Assembly (NCBI GenBank): GCA_041655595.1
Contig: JBBAFB010000069.1
Span: 1-11,041, forward strand
Origin: JBBAFB01 sp041655595
GTDB taxonomy: Bacteria; Bacillota; DULZ01
Direction of reading: 5' to 3'
Length of the DNA: 11,041 nucleotides
How positions within the stretch are numbered: the stretch's first letter is position 1; each line of letters starts with the position of its first letter. Both the position numbers and the translations under genes were made by a program. Shown one piece after another: positions 1 through 7,081 of this stretch. The notes beneath the pieces were generated by a model that searched no databases, was not told the DNA's origin, and worked only from the letters and a program-made list of their open reading frames with translations.

Positions 1-648
1 GTACAGGCCAAAGCCACCTAAAAATAGCTCTGGATTGCTTTCCACAGCCTCAACAAAGGGTGCACTGGGTCTGCCCAGGAAGAAGCGAACACCATGCTGA
101 GCATTCATAAAAATAAAACCTGCCACCAGGCCTATTACCGTAAAGACCACAATTTGGTTAATCTTAGTCTTTTTATCGGCTTTTTCAGTCAAGAGCATAA
201 TAAAATAACCAATCAGTCCCGCAATCATAATAAATACTGAAGGAGGTAAGCCCGCCTTAATGGGCGTCCCCCAAGCATCGCGCATCACCAAAACCATCCA
301 GGGAATAGACATTGCCATACCGCCAATAGAGGGAATAGCCAAAATACCCAAGGCCACCGGTCGCGCCCATTTTGCGTCATTACGGATGTAATTAGCTAAA
401 AGCAATAAAGCCGCCCCACCAAAAAAGATTAAACCTATCCATAAATGAAAAGTGCTGTTTAAAATCCCCACCGGCGTATCCCAAACACCATCGGGTTGTT
501 GAATCTGAAAAACATCCACCAAGCCATGCAAAGCGGGGTTAAGAGTATTAATTGCCAAATAAGGTACCGCAAACATCATAAAAAGTCCCATTAAAACTGC
601 TGTGACGGCCATCACCAACCGTCCGGATTGAGTTGTGTCATTAGTCAT
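1..648 (-). CDS. Multi-pass membrane protein of unknown function (partial, C-terminus off the left edge)
   Basis: Translating from the ATG at 648 gives 216 residues with no stop before the window edge, so the C-terminus is missing. The start (MTNDTTQSGR) follows a clear ribosome binding site, AGAGGTGG, about 8 bases upstream. Five hydrophobic segments are visible at about residues 11-33, 66-87, 97-122, 136-153 and 164-182. A hydrophilic loop with two HG/H positions (H41, H68 at the start of segment 2) and H185 just after segment 5 could hold metal or haem ligands, but that is speculation. I do not recognise the family. It is an inner-membrane protein, divergently arranged with a Crp/Fnr-type regulator, so it may be a target of that regulator; many such pairs concern respiration or redox stress. 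The reading frame is open throughout and hydrophobicity is consistent, so the gene itself is well supported. Confidence 0.8.
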   Translation of the reverse strand, partial: MTNDTTQSGRLVMAVTAVLMGLFMMFAVPYLAINTLNPALHGLVDVFQIQQPDGVWDTPVGILNSTFHLWIGLIFFGGAALLLLANYIRNDAKWARPVALGILAIPSIGGMAMSIPWMVLVMRDAWGTPIKAGLPPSVFIMIAGLIGYFIMLLTEKADKKTKINQIVVFTVIGLVAGFIFMNAQHGVRFFLGRPSAPFVEAVESNPELFLGGFGLY

Positions 649-735
649 TGTTTTTCCACCTCTTTCGTAATATTTGTCTAGCATATACAGAATAACCCTA
701 AAAAGGCAGTCAGACTTTATACTTTTATAAATTGT

Positions 736-768
736 TTGCTTTTTTATTTATTTTAACTGGTATATAAT
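736..768 (+). promoter_or_regulatory. Candidate promoter of the Crp/Fnr regulator gene
   Basis: TATATA at 761-766, preceded by TG at 758-759, forms an extended -10 element, and TATAAT lies two bases further on (763-768). The best -35 is poor: TTGCTT at 736-741 with 19-base spacing. The placement, about 30 bases before the regulator start, is sensible, but AT-rich intergenic DNA makes chance matches easy. Confidence 0.35.
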
Positions 769-784
769 AATGATAATTATAAAT
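766..784 (+). promoter_or_regulatory. Fur-box-like sequence overlapping the regulator promoter
   Basis: The 19 bases AATAATGATAATTATAAAT agree with the classical Fur box (GATAATGATAATCATTATC) at 14 of 19 positions, counted by eye. The left half carries a perfect TGATAAT heptamer and the right half is degenerate. It lies immediately downstream of the candidate -10, where a repressor would block transcription of the regulator. The AT-rich background weakens the case. Confidence 0.25.
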
Positions 785-799
785 AAAGGAGCTGAATAA

Positions 800-1474
800 A
801 TGGTGGAGTTGAGGCAGCACTTAGCCGAGATACCGATTTTCGCCAAAATGTCCGCCGGCGAAATTGACAGGCTGATTAAGTACGCCGCCTATCGAGAGTA
901 CGATCGGGGAGAATTTATTTGCAGCGAAGGCGAAGCCTGGCCAAAAGTAATTCTGATTGCCTTTGGACGAATTGAATGGTCAATGCTATCCGCCGACGGT
1001 AAACGCCAAGTTATTTTTGATCTGGGCGCAGGCAGTACGGCCTGGGGCCATACCCTCTTTGATGAAAAACCCATGCCGGCATCCCTGGAGGTAATGGAAA
1101 GAAGCGGTATCTACCAGTGGAACTCCGAAACAATAATACCGCTGCTTTTTGAAAACCCCCACGCTATGTGGGCAGTCACACAAATGCTTATCACGATTAT
1201 GCGCAGGGTGCGGAATATTGTCTATGGTTTTGCTTTTCACCCTGTCTCCGGCAGGCTGGCCGGATTCCTGCTGCAACACTACCAACCTGCTAACGGTCAA
1301 ATTGTTGCCAGAGACTTGACACTGGATGAAATGGCAGCTTTTGTAGGAACCACACGGGAGCTAATTTCTAAAATACTTTATTATTATGCGGAGCAGGAGG
1401 CAATAAAGGTGAGCCGTAATGAAATTGTTTTTCTGAATATTGGCAAACTAAGGGATATGGCTGATCCTGATTAA
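800..1474 (+). CDS. Crp/Fnr-family transcriptional regulator
   Basis: A 224-residue cytoplasmic DNA-binding regulator, a normal length for the family. Residues about 8-120 form the cyclic-nucleotide-binding-like beta-barrel sensor (FICSEGEAWPKVILIAFGRIEW), 125-150 the long dimerisation helix, and 170-215 the C-terminal winged helix-turn-helix, where LTLDEMAAFVGTTRELISKI matches the Crp/Fnr recognition-helix pattern. The phosphate-binding GE...RT/S signature of true cAMP receptors is absent (WGHTLFDEKPMPASLEV in that region). There is only one cysteine (C41), so an FNR-type 4Fe-4S cluster is ruled out, and the ligand is unknown. The start is supported by AAAGGAG at 785-791, 8 bases before ATG. 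It diverges from the membrane protein gene to its left and converges with lonB, with only 21 bases between the stops. A Fur-box-like sequence overlaps its promoter. It probably regulates itself and/or the divergent gene (inference). Confidence 0.9.
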   Translation: MVELRQHLAEIPIFAKMSAGEIDRLIKYAAYREYDRGEFICSEGEAWPKVILIAFGRIEWSMLSADGKRQVIFDLGAGSTAWGHTLFDEKPMPASLEVMERSGIYQWNSETIIPLLFENPHAMWAVTQMLITIMRRVRNIVYGFAFHPVSGRLAGFLLQHYQPANGQIVARDLTLDEMAAFVGTTRELISKILYYYAEQEAIKVSRNEIVFLNIGKLRDMADPD

Positions 1475-1493
1475 ATACAGGACCGCCATACCC
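1452..1493. terminator. Bidirectional hairpin at the convergent ends of the regulator and lonB
   Basis: GGG-A-TATGGC (1452-1461) pairs with GCCATA-CCC (1485-1493), and inside it TCCTG (1465-1469) pairs with CAGGA (1478-1482), giving about 14 base pairs in two stacked stems. The structure covers the last codons and stop of the regulator and sits just past the lonB stop. Neither side has a run of T, so it is not a textbook intrinsic terminator. It may stop or stabilise both convergent transcripts. Confidence 0.4.
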
Positions 1494-1495
1494 GA

Positions 1496-3220
1496 TTAAT
1501 GCTGAGTCTTTACCTGTACAGTCGGGTTGACACAAGCACTCAACAAGTCTGTATTAAGTCGTATACCTTCTGAAACAGCAACGGCTGTTTTATCAACTAA
1601 GGAGCCTTGAATTACCTCCTCTAAATAAGCCACCGGCACCACCTTTATATCCGTGAGCTTAGCGAAAACACCCTGCCAATTATCCTTGGGAATAAACACC
1701 CGCTTTGCACCTGCCTGGCGGGCAGCCTCAACCTTAGCTACTATCCCCCCCACGGGCCGAACCTCACCTCTGATAGACACTTCACCAGTCATGGCCACCT
1801 GATTATCAACGGGCCTGTCGGAGATGGCAGAATAAATTGCAGTTGCTACGGTCACCCCTGCAGAGGGGCCGTCAACAGGGATACCTCCAGGGAAATTTAC
1901 ATGGATATCGTAATTTCTCGGATCTACCTCTAAATGACGGCGCAAAATAGTCAGCACATTTTCGATGGACCCCTTGGCCATACTTTTTCTTCTAATCTTT
2001 TTACCATCCCCATATCCCAGTTCCTCTTCTTCTACCACCCCGGTTACTATTATCTTGCCCTGCCCTTTGCCGGCGGGAATTACGCTGGCCTCTAGCTCCA
2101 TCAGCATCCCCATATTTGGACCGTAAACCGCTAGCCCGTTAACCAAGCCCACTTGGGGAGTGCTGTGTATTTTTTTCTCCGGACGAGGTGAATACTGACC
2201 GCTATTAATCACCCACTCAATATCTTCCTTATCAATATTTATTCTGTTTTGAGTTTGAGCCAACCCGGCCGCAATCTGAACAATATTAACTGCCTCCCTG
2301 CCATTGGTAGCATACTTAGCTATTACCTCAACTGCCGCCGCTTGAATACTAAACCCCGCCTTAGTGGCGCCATTACGAGCAATAATGGCCACCTCATCAG
2401 GAGTTAACCCCCTAAAAAACACCTCCAAGCAGCGGGAGCGAATGGCCGGCGGAATATGTTCAGGCAGTCGGGTAGTAGCACCTACCAAACGAAAATCCGC
2501 AGGCAGCCCGTTTTGAAAAATATCATGGATATGGCTTGGAATGTTTTTGTCCTCAGAGCTGTAGTAGGAGCTCTCCAATAAAACTTTCCGGTCTTCCAAT
2601 ACTTTTAACAGCTTATTAATTTGTATGGGATGCAATTCCCCAATTTCATCTATAAACAGCAACCCGCCGTGGGCCTTTGTAACCGCTCCTGCCTTGGGCT
2701 GGGGAATTCCCGCTATGCCCATTGCCCCTGCACCCTGATAAATAGGATCGTGAACCGAACCAATAAGCGGATCAGCAATTCCCCTTTCATCAAAGCGGGC
2801 GGTGGCTCCATCAATTTCTACAAATTTTGCTTCAACATCAAAGGGCGAAAGGGAATTTGTTTTTGCCTCCTCCAGAACCAAGCGGGCCGCCGCCGTTTTT
2901 CCCACTCCGGGAGGCCCGTAAACAAGCACATGTTGCGGATTTGGGCCGCATAAAGCAGCCTTGAGAGCCTTTAGACCTTCCTCCTGGCCAATAATTTCTT
3001 TAAAATCCGACGGCCTAGTTTTTTCACTCAGGGGCTCACTTAAATGGATTTTGCGCATCTTTTCAAGTTTTTCTATTTCTTTGGAGGACTCTTTTTCAAT
3101 TGTTATTTTGTTACTCTGCTGACTCTTCAAGAGATTTAAGAAATACATCCCAATCACTATCGCAAAAAACAATTGGATAGCACCTAAAATCCCCCCCAAG
3201 CCTGAGGTAAAACTCATCAT
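1496..3220 (-). CDS. lonB: ATP-dependent protease LonB (membrane-anchored, sporulation-type Lon)
   Basis: A Lon-family AAA+ serine protease of 574 residues that unfolds and degrades proteins at the membrane. Numbering is from the ATG at 3220. A single hydrophobic segment at about 10-30 replaces the long N-terminal domain of LonA and anchors the protein. Walker A GPPGVGKT is at 102-109 and Walker B LLFIDEI at 187-193. The C-terminal Lon protease domain has the catalytic serine in DGPSAGVT (S453) and the lysine in GGIVAKVEAA (K496). An upstream in-frame TTG at 3229 can be rejected because it touches the Shine-Dalgarno sequence GGGAAAGG (3230-3237), whereas ATG at 3220 lies 9 bases from it; ATG at 3217 is also possible. 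It follows clpX, as in many Firmicutes, but is separated by a strong terminator and has its own forespore-type promoter. In B. subtilis LonB is made in the forespore and limits untimely sigma-G activity. A LonA gene is not seen next to it here; the neighbour is a regulator. Confidence 0.95.
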   Translation of the reverse strand: MMSFTSGLGGILGAIQLFFAIVIGMYFLNLLKSQQSNKITIEKESSKEIEKLEKMRKIHLSEPLSEKTRPSDFKEIIGQEEGLKALKAALCGPNPQHVLVYGPPGVGKTAAARLVLEEAKTNSLSPFDVEAKFVEIDGATARFDERGIADPLIGSVHDPIYQGAGAMGIAGIPQPKAGAVTKAHGGLLFIDEIGELHPIQINKLLKVLEDRKVLLESSYYSSEDKNIPSHIHDIFQNGLPADFRLVGATTRLPEHIPPAIRSRCLEVFFRGLTPDEVAIIARNGATKAGFSIQAAAVEVIAKYATNGREAVNIVQIAAGLAQTQNRINIDKEDIEWVINSGQYSPRPEKKIHSTPQVGLVNGLAVYGPNMGMLMELEASVIPAGKGQGKIIVTGVVEEEELGYGDGKKIRRKSMAKGSIENVLTILRRHLEVDPRNYDIHVNFPGGIPVDGPSAGVTVATAIYSAISDRPVDNQVAMTGEVSIRGEVRPVGGIVAKVEAARQAGAKRVFIPKDNWQGVFAKLTDIKVVPVAYLEEVIQGSLVDKTAVAVSEGIRLNTDLLSACVNPTVQVKTQH

Positions 3221-3263
3221 AACCCACAACCTTTCCCGTATATATTAGCTATTTTCAGTTACC

Positions 3264-3293
3264 TAGTATGCCCCGGGGTGGGTAATTTTATCC
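3264..3293 (-). promoter_or_regulatory. Sigma-G/sigma-F-type (forespore) promoter of lonB
   Basis: On the minus strand GGATA (3289-3293) and CATACTA (3264-3270) are separated by exactly 18 bases. This is a full match to the sigma-G consensus GnATR-N18-CATnnTA. Read as sigma-F, GGATA-N15-GGGCATACTA matches all but two defined positions of GywTA-N15-GGnrAnAnTw. It lies 27 bases before the lonB ribosome binding site, directly after the clpX terminator. B. subtilis lonB is known to be forespore-expressed, so the context agrees with the motif. Consensus sequences are recalled, not searched. Confidence 0.65.
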
Positions 3294-3319
3294 AAAAAAA
3301 AACGCCCTAGGGGCGTTTT
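3294..3319 (-). terminator. Intrinsic terminator after clpX
   Basis: AAAACGCCC and GGGCGTTTT form a 9-bp stem around a 3-base loop, and the minus strand continues with a run of nine T (partly within the stem). It starts 6 bases past the clpX stop, closing the tig-clpP-clpX transcript and insulating lonB. Confidence 0.9.
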
Positions 3320-3324
3320 AGTAT

Positions 3325-4584
3325 TTAAGCCGATTCTTCCTTCTTCTTTTTCTTTGTTTCTGCTAATAATAGGGGTTCTTCTTTGTTAACGATGACATCC
3401 TTTGTAATGGTGCACTTAGTAACATCATTACGGGAGGGCAAGTCATACATTACATTGAGCATAACTTCTTCTAAAATAGCCCTTAAACCCCTGGCACCTG
3501 TTTCCCTGCTGATGGCCTCCACCGCCACCGCTTGCAGAGCATCTGCCTTAAATTCTAAATCTATACCGTCCAGCTCAAATAGCTTTTGGTATTGTTTTAC
3601 AAGAGCATTTCTAGGCTCTGTCAAAATTTCAACTAAAGCCTTCTCATCCAATGCATCTAAAGTGACGATAACCGGCAATCTACCAACAAATTCCGGAATT
3701 AATCCGTACTTTAACAAATCACCGGGTAAAATACTTTTTAGAATCTCTCCAATCGGTTTTTCCTGTTTACCCACTATTTCCGCATCAAAGCCCAAGGATT
3801 TTCTGCCAATGCGATCTTGAATCAGCTTTTCAATGCCATCGAAGGCACCGCCGCAGATAAATAGTATATTGGTGGTATCCAATTGGATAAATTCTTGATG
3901 AGGATGTTTGCGACCTCCCTGAGGCGGTACGCTGGCCACCGTCCCCTCCAAAATTTTCAACAGCGCCTGCTGAACCCCTTCTCCGGAAACATCCCGAGTA
4001 ATAGAAGGGTTTTCTGATTTACGGGCAATTTTATCAATCTCATCAATGTAGATAATCCCTTTTTCGGCTCTCTCTACATCGTAATCCGCCGCTTGAATCA
4101 ATTTTAACAAAATATTTTCCACATCTTCGCCCACATAGCCGGCCTCAGTTAAAGAAGTTGCATCGGCAATGGCAAAAGGCACATTGAGGATTCTTGCCAA
4201 GGTTTGGGCCAACAAGGTTTTGCCGCTGCCGGTAGGCCCGATCATCACGATGTTTGACTTTTGCAATTCCACATCGTCAATTTTCATGCCTAAGTTTATT
4301 CTTTTATAATGATTGTAAACCGCTACCGATAAAGCCTTTTTGGCCATATCCTGTCCTATCACATATTGATCAAGAATTTGCCTGATTTCATGGGGGATAG
4401 GAATCTCGCGCATTTCCAGATCGAAATCCTCGCTCAATTCCTCCTCAATGATTTCATTGCATAATTCAATACATTCATCACAAATGTAGACTCCCGGGCC
4501 CGCCACCAGCTTTTTAACCTGATCCTGAGGTTTGCCGCAAAAGGAGCATTTTAGCTGTCCTTTTTCATCGGTATACTTATACAT
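3325..4584 (-). CDS. clpX: ATP-dependent Clp protease ATP-binding subunit ClpX
   Basis: AAA+ unfoldase of 419 residues, the usual length, which recognises, unfolds and feeds substrates into ClpP in the cytoplasm. The N-terminal zinc-binding dimerisation domain has Cys13, Cys16, Cys35 and Cys38. The ATPase core has Walker A GPTGSGKT (116-123), Walker B IIYIDEIDK (177-185), the pore-1 loop GYVG (149-152) and the RKH loop (225-227) that grips substrate tails. The ClpP-docking loop reads LGF (264-266) where E. coli has IGF. GARGLRAI near residue 360 is the sensor-2 region. The C-terminus ends in a lysine-rich tail (KKKKKEESA). GGGGTG lies about 6 bases before the ATG. clpP ends 18 bases upstream, so the two are co-transcribed and their products form one protease. 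Confidence 0.98.
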   Translation of the reverse strand: MYKYTDEKGQLKCSFCGKPQDQVKKLVAGPGVYICDECIELCNEIIEEELSEDFDLEMREIPIPHEIRQILDQYVIGQDMAKKALSVAVYNHYKRINLGMKIDDVELQKSNIVMIGPTGSGKTLLAQTLARILNVPFAIADATSLTEAGYVGEDVENILLKLIQAADYDVERAEKGIIYIDEIDKIARKSENPSITRDVSGEGVQQALLKILEGTVASVPPQGGRKHPHQEFIQLDTTNILFICGGAFDGIEKLIQDRIGRKSLGFDAEIVGKQEKPIGEILKSILPGDLLKYGLIPEFVGRLPVIVTLDALDEKALVEILTEPRNALVKQYQKLFELDGIDLEFKADALQAVAVEAISRETGARGLRAILEEVMLNVMYDLPSRNDVTKCTITKDVIVNKEEPLLLAETKKKKKEESA

Positions 4585-4602
4585 ACTTTCACCCCGCCAC
4601 TT

Positions 4603-5202
4603 TTATTTGCGAAGCTTTTCTCTTTGCGAGATTACCTCATCAATGATGCCATATTCCTTGGCCTCCGAAGCGGTCATGAAGAAATCTCTGTCGGTGTCTT
4701 GGGCAATCTTTTTTAATGGTTGTTTTGTACGCTCCGCCAAAATTCGATTCAAACTATCTCTGATTTTCATAATGCGTTTTGCATGAATCTCAATATCTAC
4801 CGCTTGCCCTTGGGTACCGCCCAAAGGCTGGTGAATCATTATTTCGCTATTGGGGAGTGCTTTCCTTTTTCCTTTTGTTCCCGCTGCTAAAAGAAAGGCT
4901 CCCATACTGGCCGCCAAACCCACACAAATTGTAGAAACATCCGGTCTAATATACTGCATGGTATCATAAATCGCCATACCGGCCGAAATAGATCCTCCCG
5001 GACTGTTTATATATAGATTGATGTCTTTATCAGGGTCTTCAGCCTCCAAAAACAGCATTTGTGCTATCACTAAATTTGCCACATGATCATCCACCGCACT
5101 GCCTAAAAAAATGATTCTGTCCTTTAATAATCTGGAATAAATATCATATGCTCTTTCACCACGATTTGTTTGCTCTACTACCATCGGAACTAATATTGAC
5201 AT
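4603..5202 (-). CDS. clpP: ATP-dependent Clp protease proteolytic subunit ClpP
   Basis: Serine protease of 199 residues forming the tetradecameric barrel that works with ClpX (and ClpC if present). Numbered from the ATG at 5202, the catalytic triad is Ser99 (LAASMGA), His124 (MIHQPLGG) and Asp173 (DTDRDFFM), and the N-terminus MSILVPMVVEQTNRGERAYD is the standard mature-like start. The frame extends seven codons upstream to a TTG, but that TTG overlaps the Shine-Dalgarno sequence GGAAGGAG (5213-5220), so the ATG 10 bases after it is the real start. There is no long pro-peptide. It sits between tig (37 bp upstream) and clpX (18 bp downstream). No CtsR-type direct heptad operator is visible upstream of clpP or tig, so control may differ from that of B. 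subtilis clpP. Confidence 0.98.
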   Translation of the reverse strand: MSILVPMVVEQTNRGERAYDIYSRLLKDRIIFLGSAVDDHVANLVIAQMLFLEAEDPDKDINLYINSPGGSISAGMAIYDTMQYIRPDVSTICVGLAASMGAFLLAAGTKGKRKALPNSEIMIHQPLGGTQGQAVDIEIHAKRIMKIRDSLNRILAERTKQPLKKIAQDTDRDFFMTASEAKEYGIIDEVISQREKLRK

Positions 5203-5239
5203 CCTGTATTCTCTCCTTCCCAAAAAGCTTACAAGTTTA

Positions 5240-6628
5240 TTATTCTACAGCCCCAGTGCCGGTTTCTTGCTCTTCACCTGCGGGAGGCCCCTCATCATGC
5301 TTTTGCTCCTCATTGTCTGCTTGATTTGTTACTTTTTCCTCCGTTATTACCGCATTTTCAATCAAAAACTCCACCGTTTTGTCCAAAGCAAGATTGTATT
5401 TAAGGCCTTCAACCCGATTATTATTAACGAAGGAATCTTTAATTGTCTGAACATCCTGCTCAAATCGCTCTGCCATTTTTTCGTACTCTACTTCCAAATC
5501 CTCATCGGTGGCTTCTATGTTTTCCTCTTTAGCAATAGCCTCTAACACCAATTCGGAAAGAACAGCTTTTCTGGCTCCTTCGGCATACTCCTCTTTGAGA
5601 TTTTCCCTTGACAGACCCGTATACATAAAATATTGCTCTAAATCCAAGCCCTGGGTCTGTAGGTTTCGTTCCAGGTCCCCAATCATGGCCTCAATCTGCC
5701 TGTCAACCAGGACCTGGGGGATCTCGGCAGCGGCGTTTTCACCGGCCTTTTCAACAGCTTGATCCCTTAACCAAGCTTCACCTTGGCTAACTCCATGCTC
5801 TTCCATTTTATTTTTAAGATCCTCTTTTAATTCTGCCAAGGTATCAAATTCACTTACATCCTGAGCAAATTCATCGTCCAACTCGGAGAGTTCTTTTCGA
5901 CGAATGCTGTTTATCTTAACGTTAAAAATCACATCTTTACCAGCCAGATCTTCCCCATGATAGTTTTCTGGAAAAGTTACGTTTATTTCTTTTTCCTCGC
6001 CAATTTTTTGACCTACCAATTGGTCTTCAAAGCCCGGGACAAAACTGCCGCTTCCTATTTCTAGCGCATAATCTTCGCCTTTGCCGCCTTCAAAAGCCAC
6101 GCCGCCTAAAAAGCCTTCAAAATCAATCATGGCGGTATCCCCAAAGGCGACCTCCCCTTCATCGAGGGTAACCAAGCGGGCATGTTTCTCCTGTAAAGAC
6201 TTTAGCTGGTTATTTATTTGTTCTTCGTTGATTTCAAATAAGTGTCTTGTTATCTCCAAGCCTTTATATTGGCCCAATGTTACTTCGGGCATAACCGTTA
6301 CCTTTGCTCTAAAAATAAAGGACTTTCCCGGCTCCAATTGTACAATTTCCAACTCCGGGTGGTCAATAGGATCAATACCATTTTCATCCAGTGCCTCTGC
6401 GTAGACAGTAGACAAAATTTCGTCTGCGGCTTCTTGATATAGATAATCGGTTCCTACAAATTGTTCAAAGATATTTCTCGGAGCCTTACCTTTACGGAAG
6501 CCGGGGATATTATACTTTTTAACCAATATGCGGTAGGTTCGGCCAACTGCCTCCTCCAGCCTTTGGTTTTCCACCTCTACCTCCATCATTTTCTGGCTAT
6601 TTTCTATCTTTTCCACGGTAGCTTTCAT
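5240..6628 (-). CDS. tig: Trigger factor (ribosome-associated chaperone and peptidyl-prolyl isomerase)
   Basis: Trigger factor binds the ribosome at the peptide exit and shields nascent chains. The 462 residues carry the N-terminal ribosome-binding domain with the signature GFRKGKAPR (43-51), an FKBP-type prolyl isomerase domain at about 160-245 (FGDTAMIDFEGF, then GSGSFVPGFEDQLVG), and the helical C-terminal chaperone domain. It is about 30 residues longer than E. coli Tig, explained by a hydrophilic, Glu/Gly-rich tail from about 432 (TNQADNEEQKHDEGPP...) that is probably disordered. GGGGGAG about 6 bases before the ATG supports the start. It is the first gene of the tig-clpP-clpX operon, a classic pairing of folding and degradation functions. 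I could not find a convincing housekeeping promoter in the 170 bases upstream. Confidence 0.97.
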   Translation of the reverse strand: MKATVEKIENSQKMMEVEVENQRLEEAVGRTYRILVKKYNIPGFRKGKAPRNIFEQFVGTDYLYQEAADEILSTVYAEALDENGIDPIDHPELEIVQLEPGKSFIFRAKVTVMPEVTLGQYKGLEITRHLFEINEEQINNQLKSLQEKHARLVTLDEGEVAFGDTAMIDFEGFLGGVAFEGGKGEDYALEIGSGSFVPGFEDQLVGQKIGEEKEINVTFPENYHGEDLAGKDVIFNVKINSIRRKELSELDDEFAQDVSEFDTLAELKEDLKNKMEEHGVSQGEAWLRDQAVEKAGENAAAEIPQVLVDRQIEAMIGDLERNLQTQGLDLEQYFMYTGLSRENLKEEYAEGARKAVLSELVLEAIAKEENIEATDEDLEVEYEKMAERFEQDVQTIKDSFVNNNRVEGLKYNLALDKTVEFLIENAVITEEKVTNQADNEEQKHDEGPPAGEEQETGTGAVE

Positions 6629-6798
6629 TTATGCTCCCCCTATTCCTATTGTCATTTATATGTTTTTGTTTTTCAAATCGTACGCCGTTTTGCTACTTGT
6701 TTTTCATGCAATTTTGTAATGAAAGCCAATAAATACTTCTCTCTTGGGAACTGGTTTCCTGCTTAAAATATGTAAAAGTCTTTTAAAATAGAATAACA
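6629..6798 (-). other. Leader region of the tig operon
   Basis: This AT-rich stretch between the tRNA-Gly terminator and tig must hold the tig promoter unless readthrough from the tRNA unit supplies it. TTGAAA followed 17 bases later by GACAAT is the best sigma-A-like pair, a weak match. No CtsR or CIRCE (HrcA) operator is seen, and short open frames here look like chance. Confidence 0.3.
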
Positions 6799-6821
6799 CC
6801 TCGGACAGTAGGCTGCCGAGG
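6779..6821 (-). terminator. Hairpin terminator after tRNA-Gly
   Basis: On the minus strand CCTCGG and CCGAGG (6816-6821 and 6799-6804) pair, continued by CAG/CTG past a one-base bulge around a 4-base loop. A T-rich but interrupted tract follows (TGTTATTCTATTTT). It lies about 27 bases after the tRNA 3' end. Confidence 0.6.
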
Positions 6822-6847
6822 TTCACTGAGCCAAACTTAAAATAAAA

Positions 6848-6922
6848 TGGAGCGGAAAACGGGATTCGAACCCGCGACCCCCGCCTTGGCAAGGCGGTGC
6901 TCTACCACTGAGCTACTTCCGC
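6848..6922 (-). tRNA. tRNA-Gly (anticodon GCC)
   Basis: The 75 bases on the minus strand fold as a complete cloverleaf with encoded CCA. The acceptor stem is GCGGAAG/TTTCCGC with one G-U pair, the D-arm GCTC...GAGC, the anticodon stem CCGCC/GGCGG with loop TTGCCAA (anticodon GCC), and the T-arm GCGGG-TTCGAAT-CCCGT. It reads GGC/GGT glycine codons. It has its own promoter and terminator and looks like a single-gene unit. No integrase or attachment-site repeat is seen beside it. Confidence 0.97.
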
Positions 6923-6958
6923 TTAACGCAGGAGGAACCTTTATCCTTCGCAAAAATC

Positions 6959-6988
6959 ATTATAACCCTTCTGCATTTAAGCTGTCAA
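6959..6988 (-). promoter_or_regulatory. Consensus sigma-A promoter of tRNA-Gly
   Basis: TTGACA (6983-6988) and TATAAT (6959-6964) on the minus strand are both perfect, separated by 18 bases. Transcription would start near 6952, giving a leader of about 30 bases before the tRNA 5' end. This is a strong constitutive promoter, as usual for stable RNA. Confidence 0.9.
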
Positions 6989-7081
6989 CCCCAATTTGTA
7001 TTTGCGCAACCGGCTTTTCACTTTAGTCTGCCTAGACTTTTTGCGGACTTCCCGATTAAGATTTGCGACCCTGATGGTGGC

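Noticed and set aside
3221..3229. TTG start nine bases upstream for lonB (MWVMMSF)
   Set aside because: The TTG directly abuts the GGGAAAGG ribosome binding site, leaving no spacing; the ATG at 3220 has the proper 9-base spacing.
5203..5223. TTG start seven codons upstream for clpP
   Set aside because: It overlaps the GGAAGGAG Shine-Dalgarno sequence that serves the ATG at 5202, and ClpP proteins normally begin at the MSxLVPMVVEQ position.
5267..6442. Several plus-strand open frames inside tig
   Set aside because: They are antisense shadows of a well-recognised gene and lack ribosome binding sites and recognisable domains.
6704..6892. Open frame of 62 codons across the tRNA-Gly gene
   Set aside because: It runs through the tRNA and its terminator, has no recognisable protein similarity, and is explained by chance.
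6848..6922. tRNA-Gly as an integration site for a mobile element
   Set aside because: No integrase gene, no repeated tRNA 3' end and no change in gene character is seen on either side.
7025..7042. Hairpin AGTCT-GCCT-AGACT followed by TTTTT on the plus strand
   Set aside because: The stem is only 5 bp and no plus-strand gene lies upstream that it could terminate; in the minus direction it lacks a T-run.
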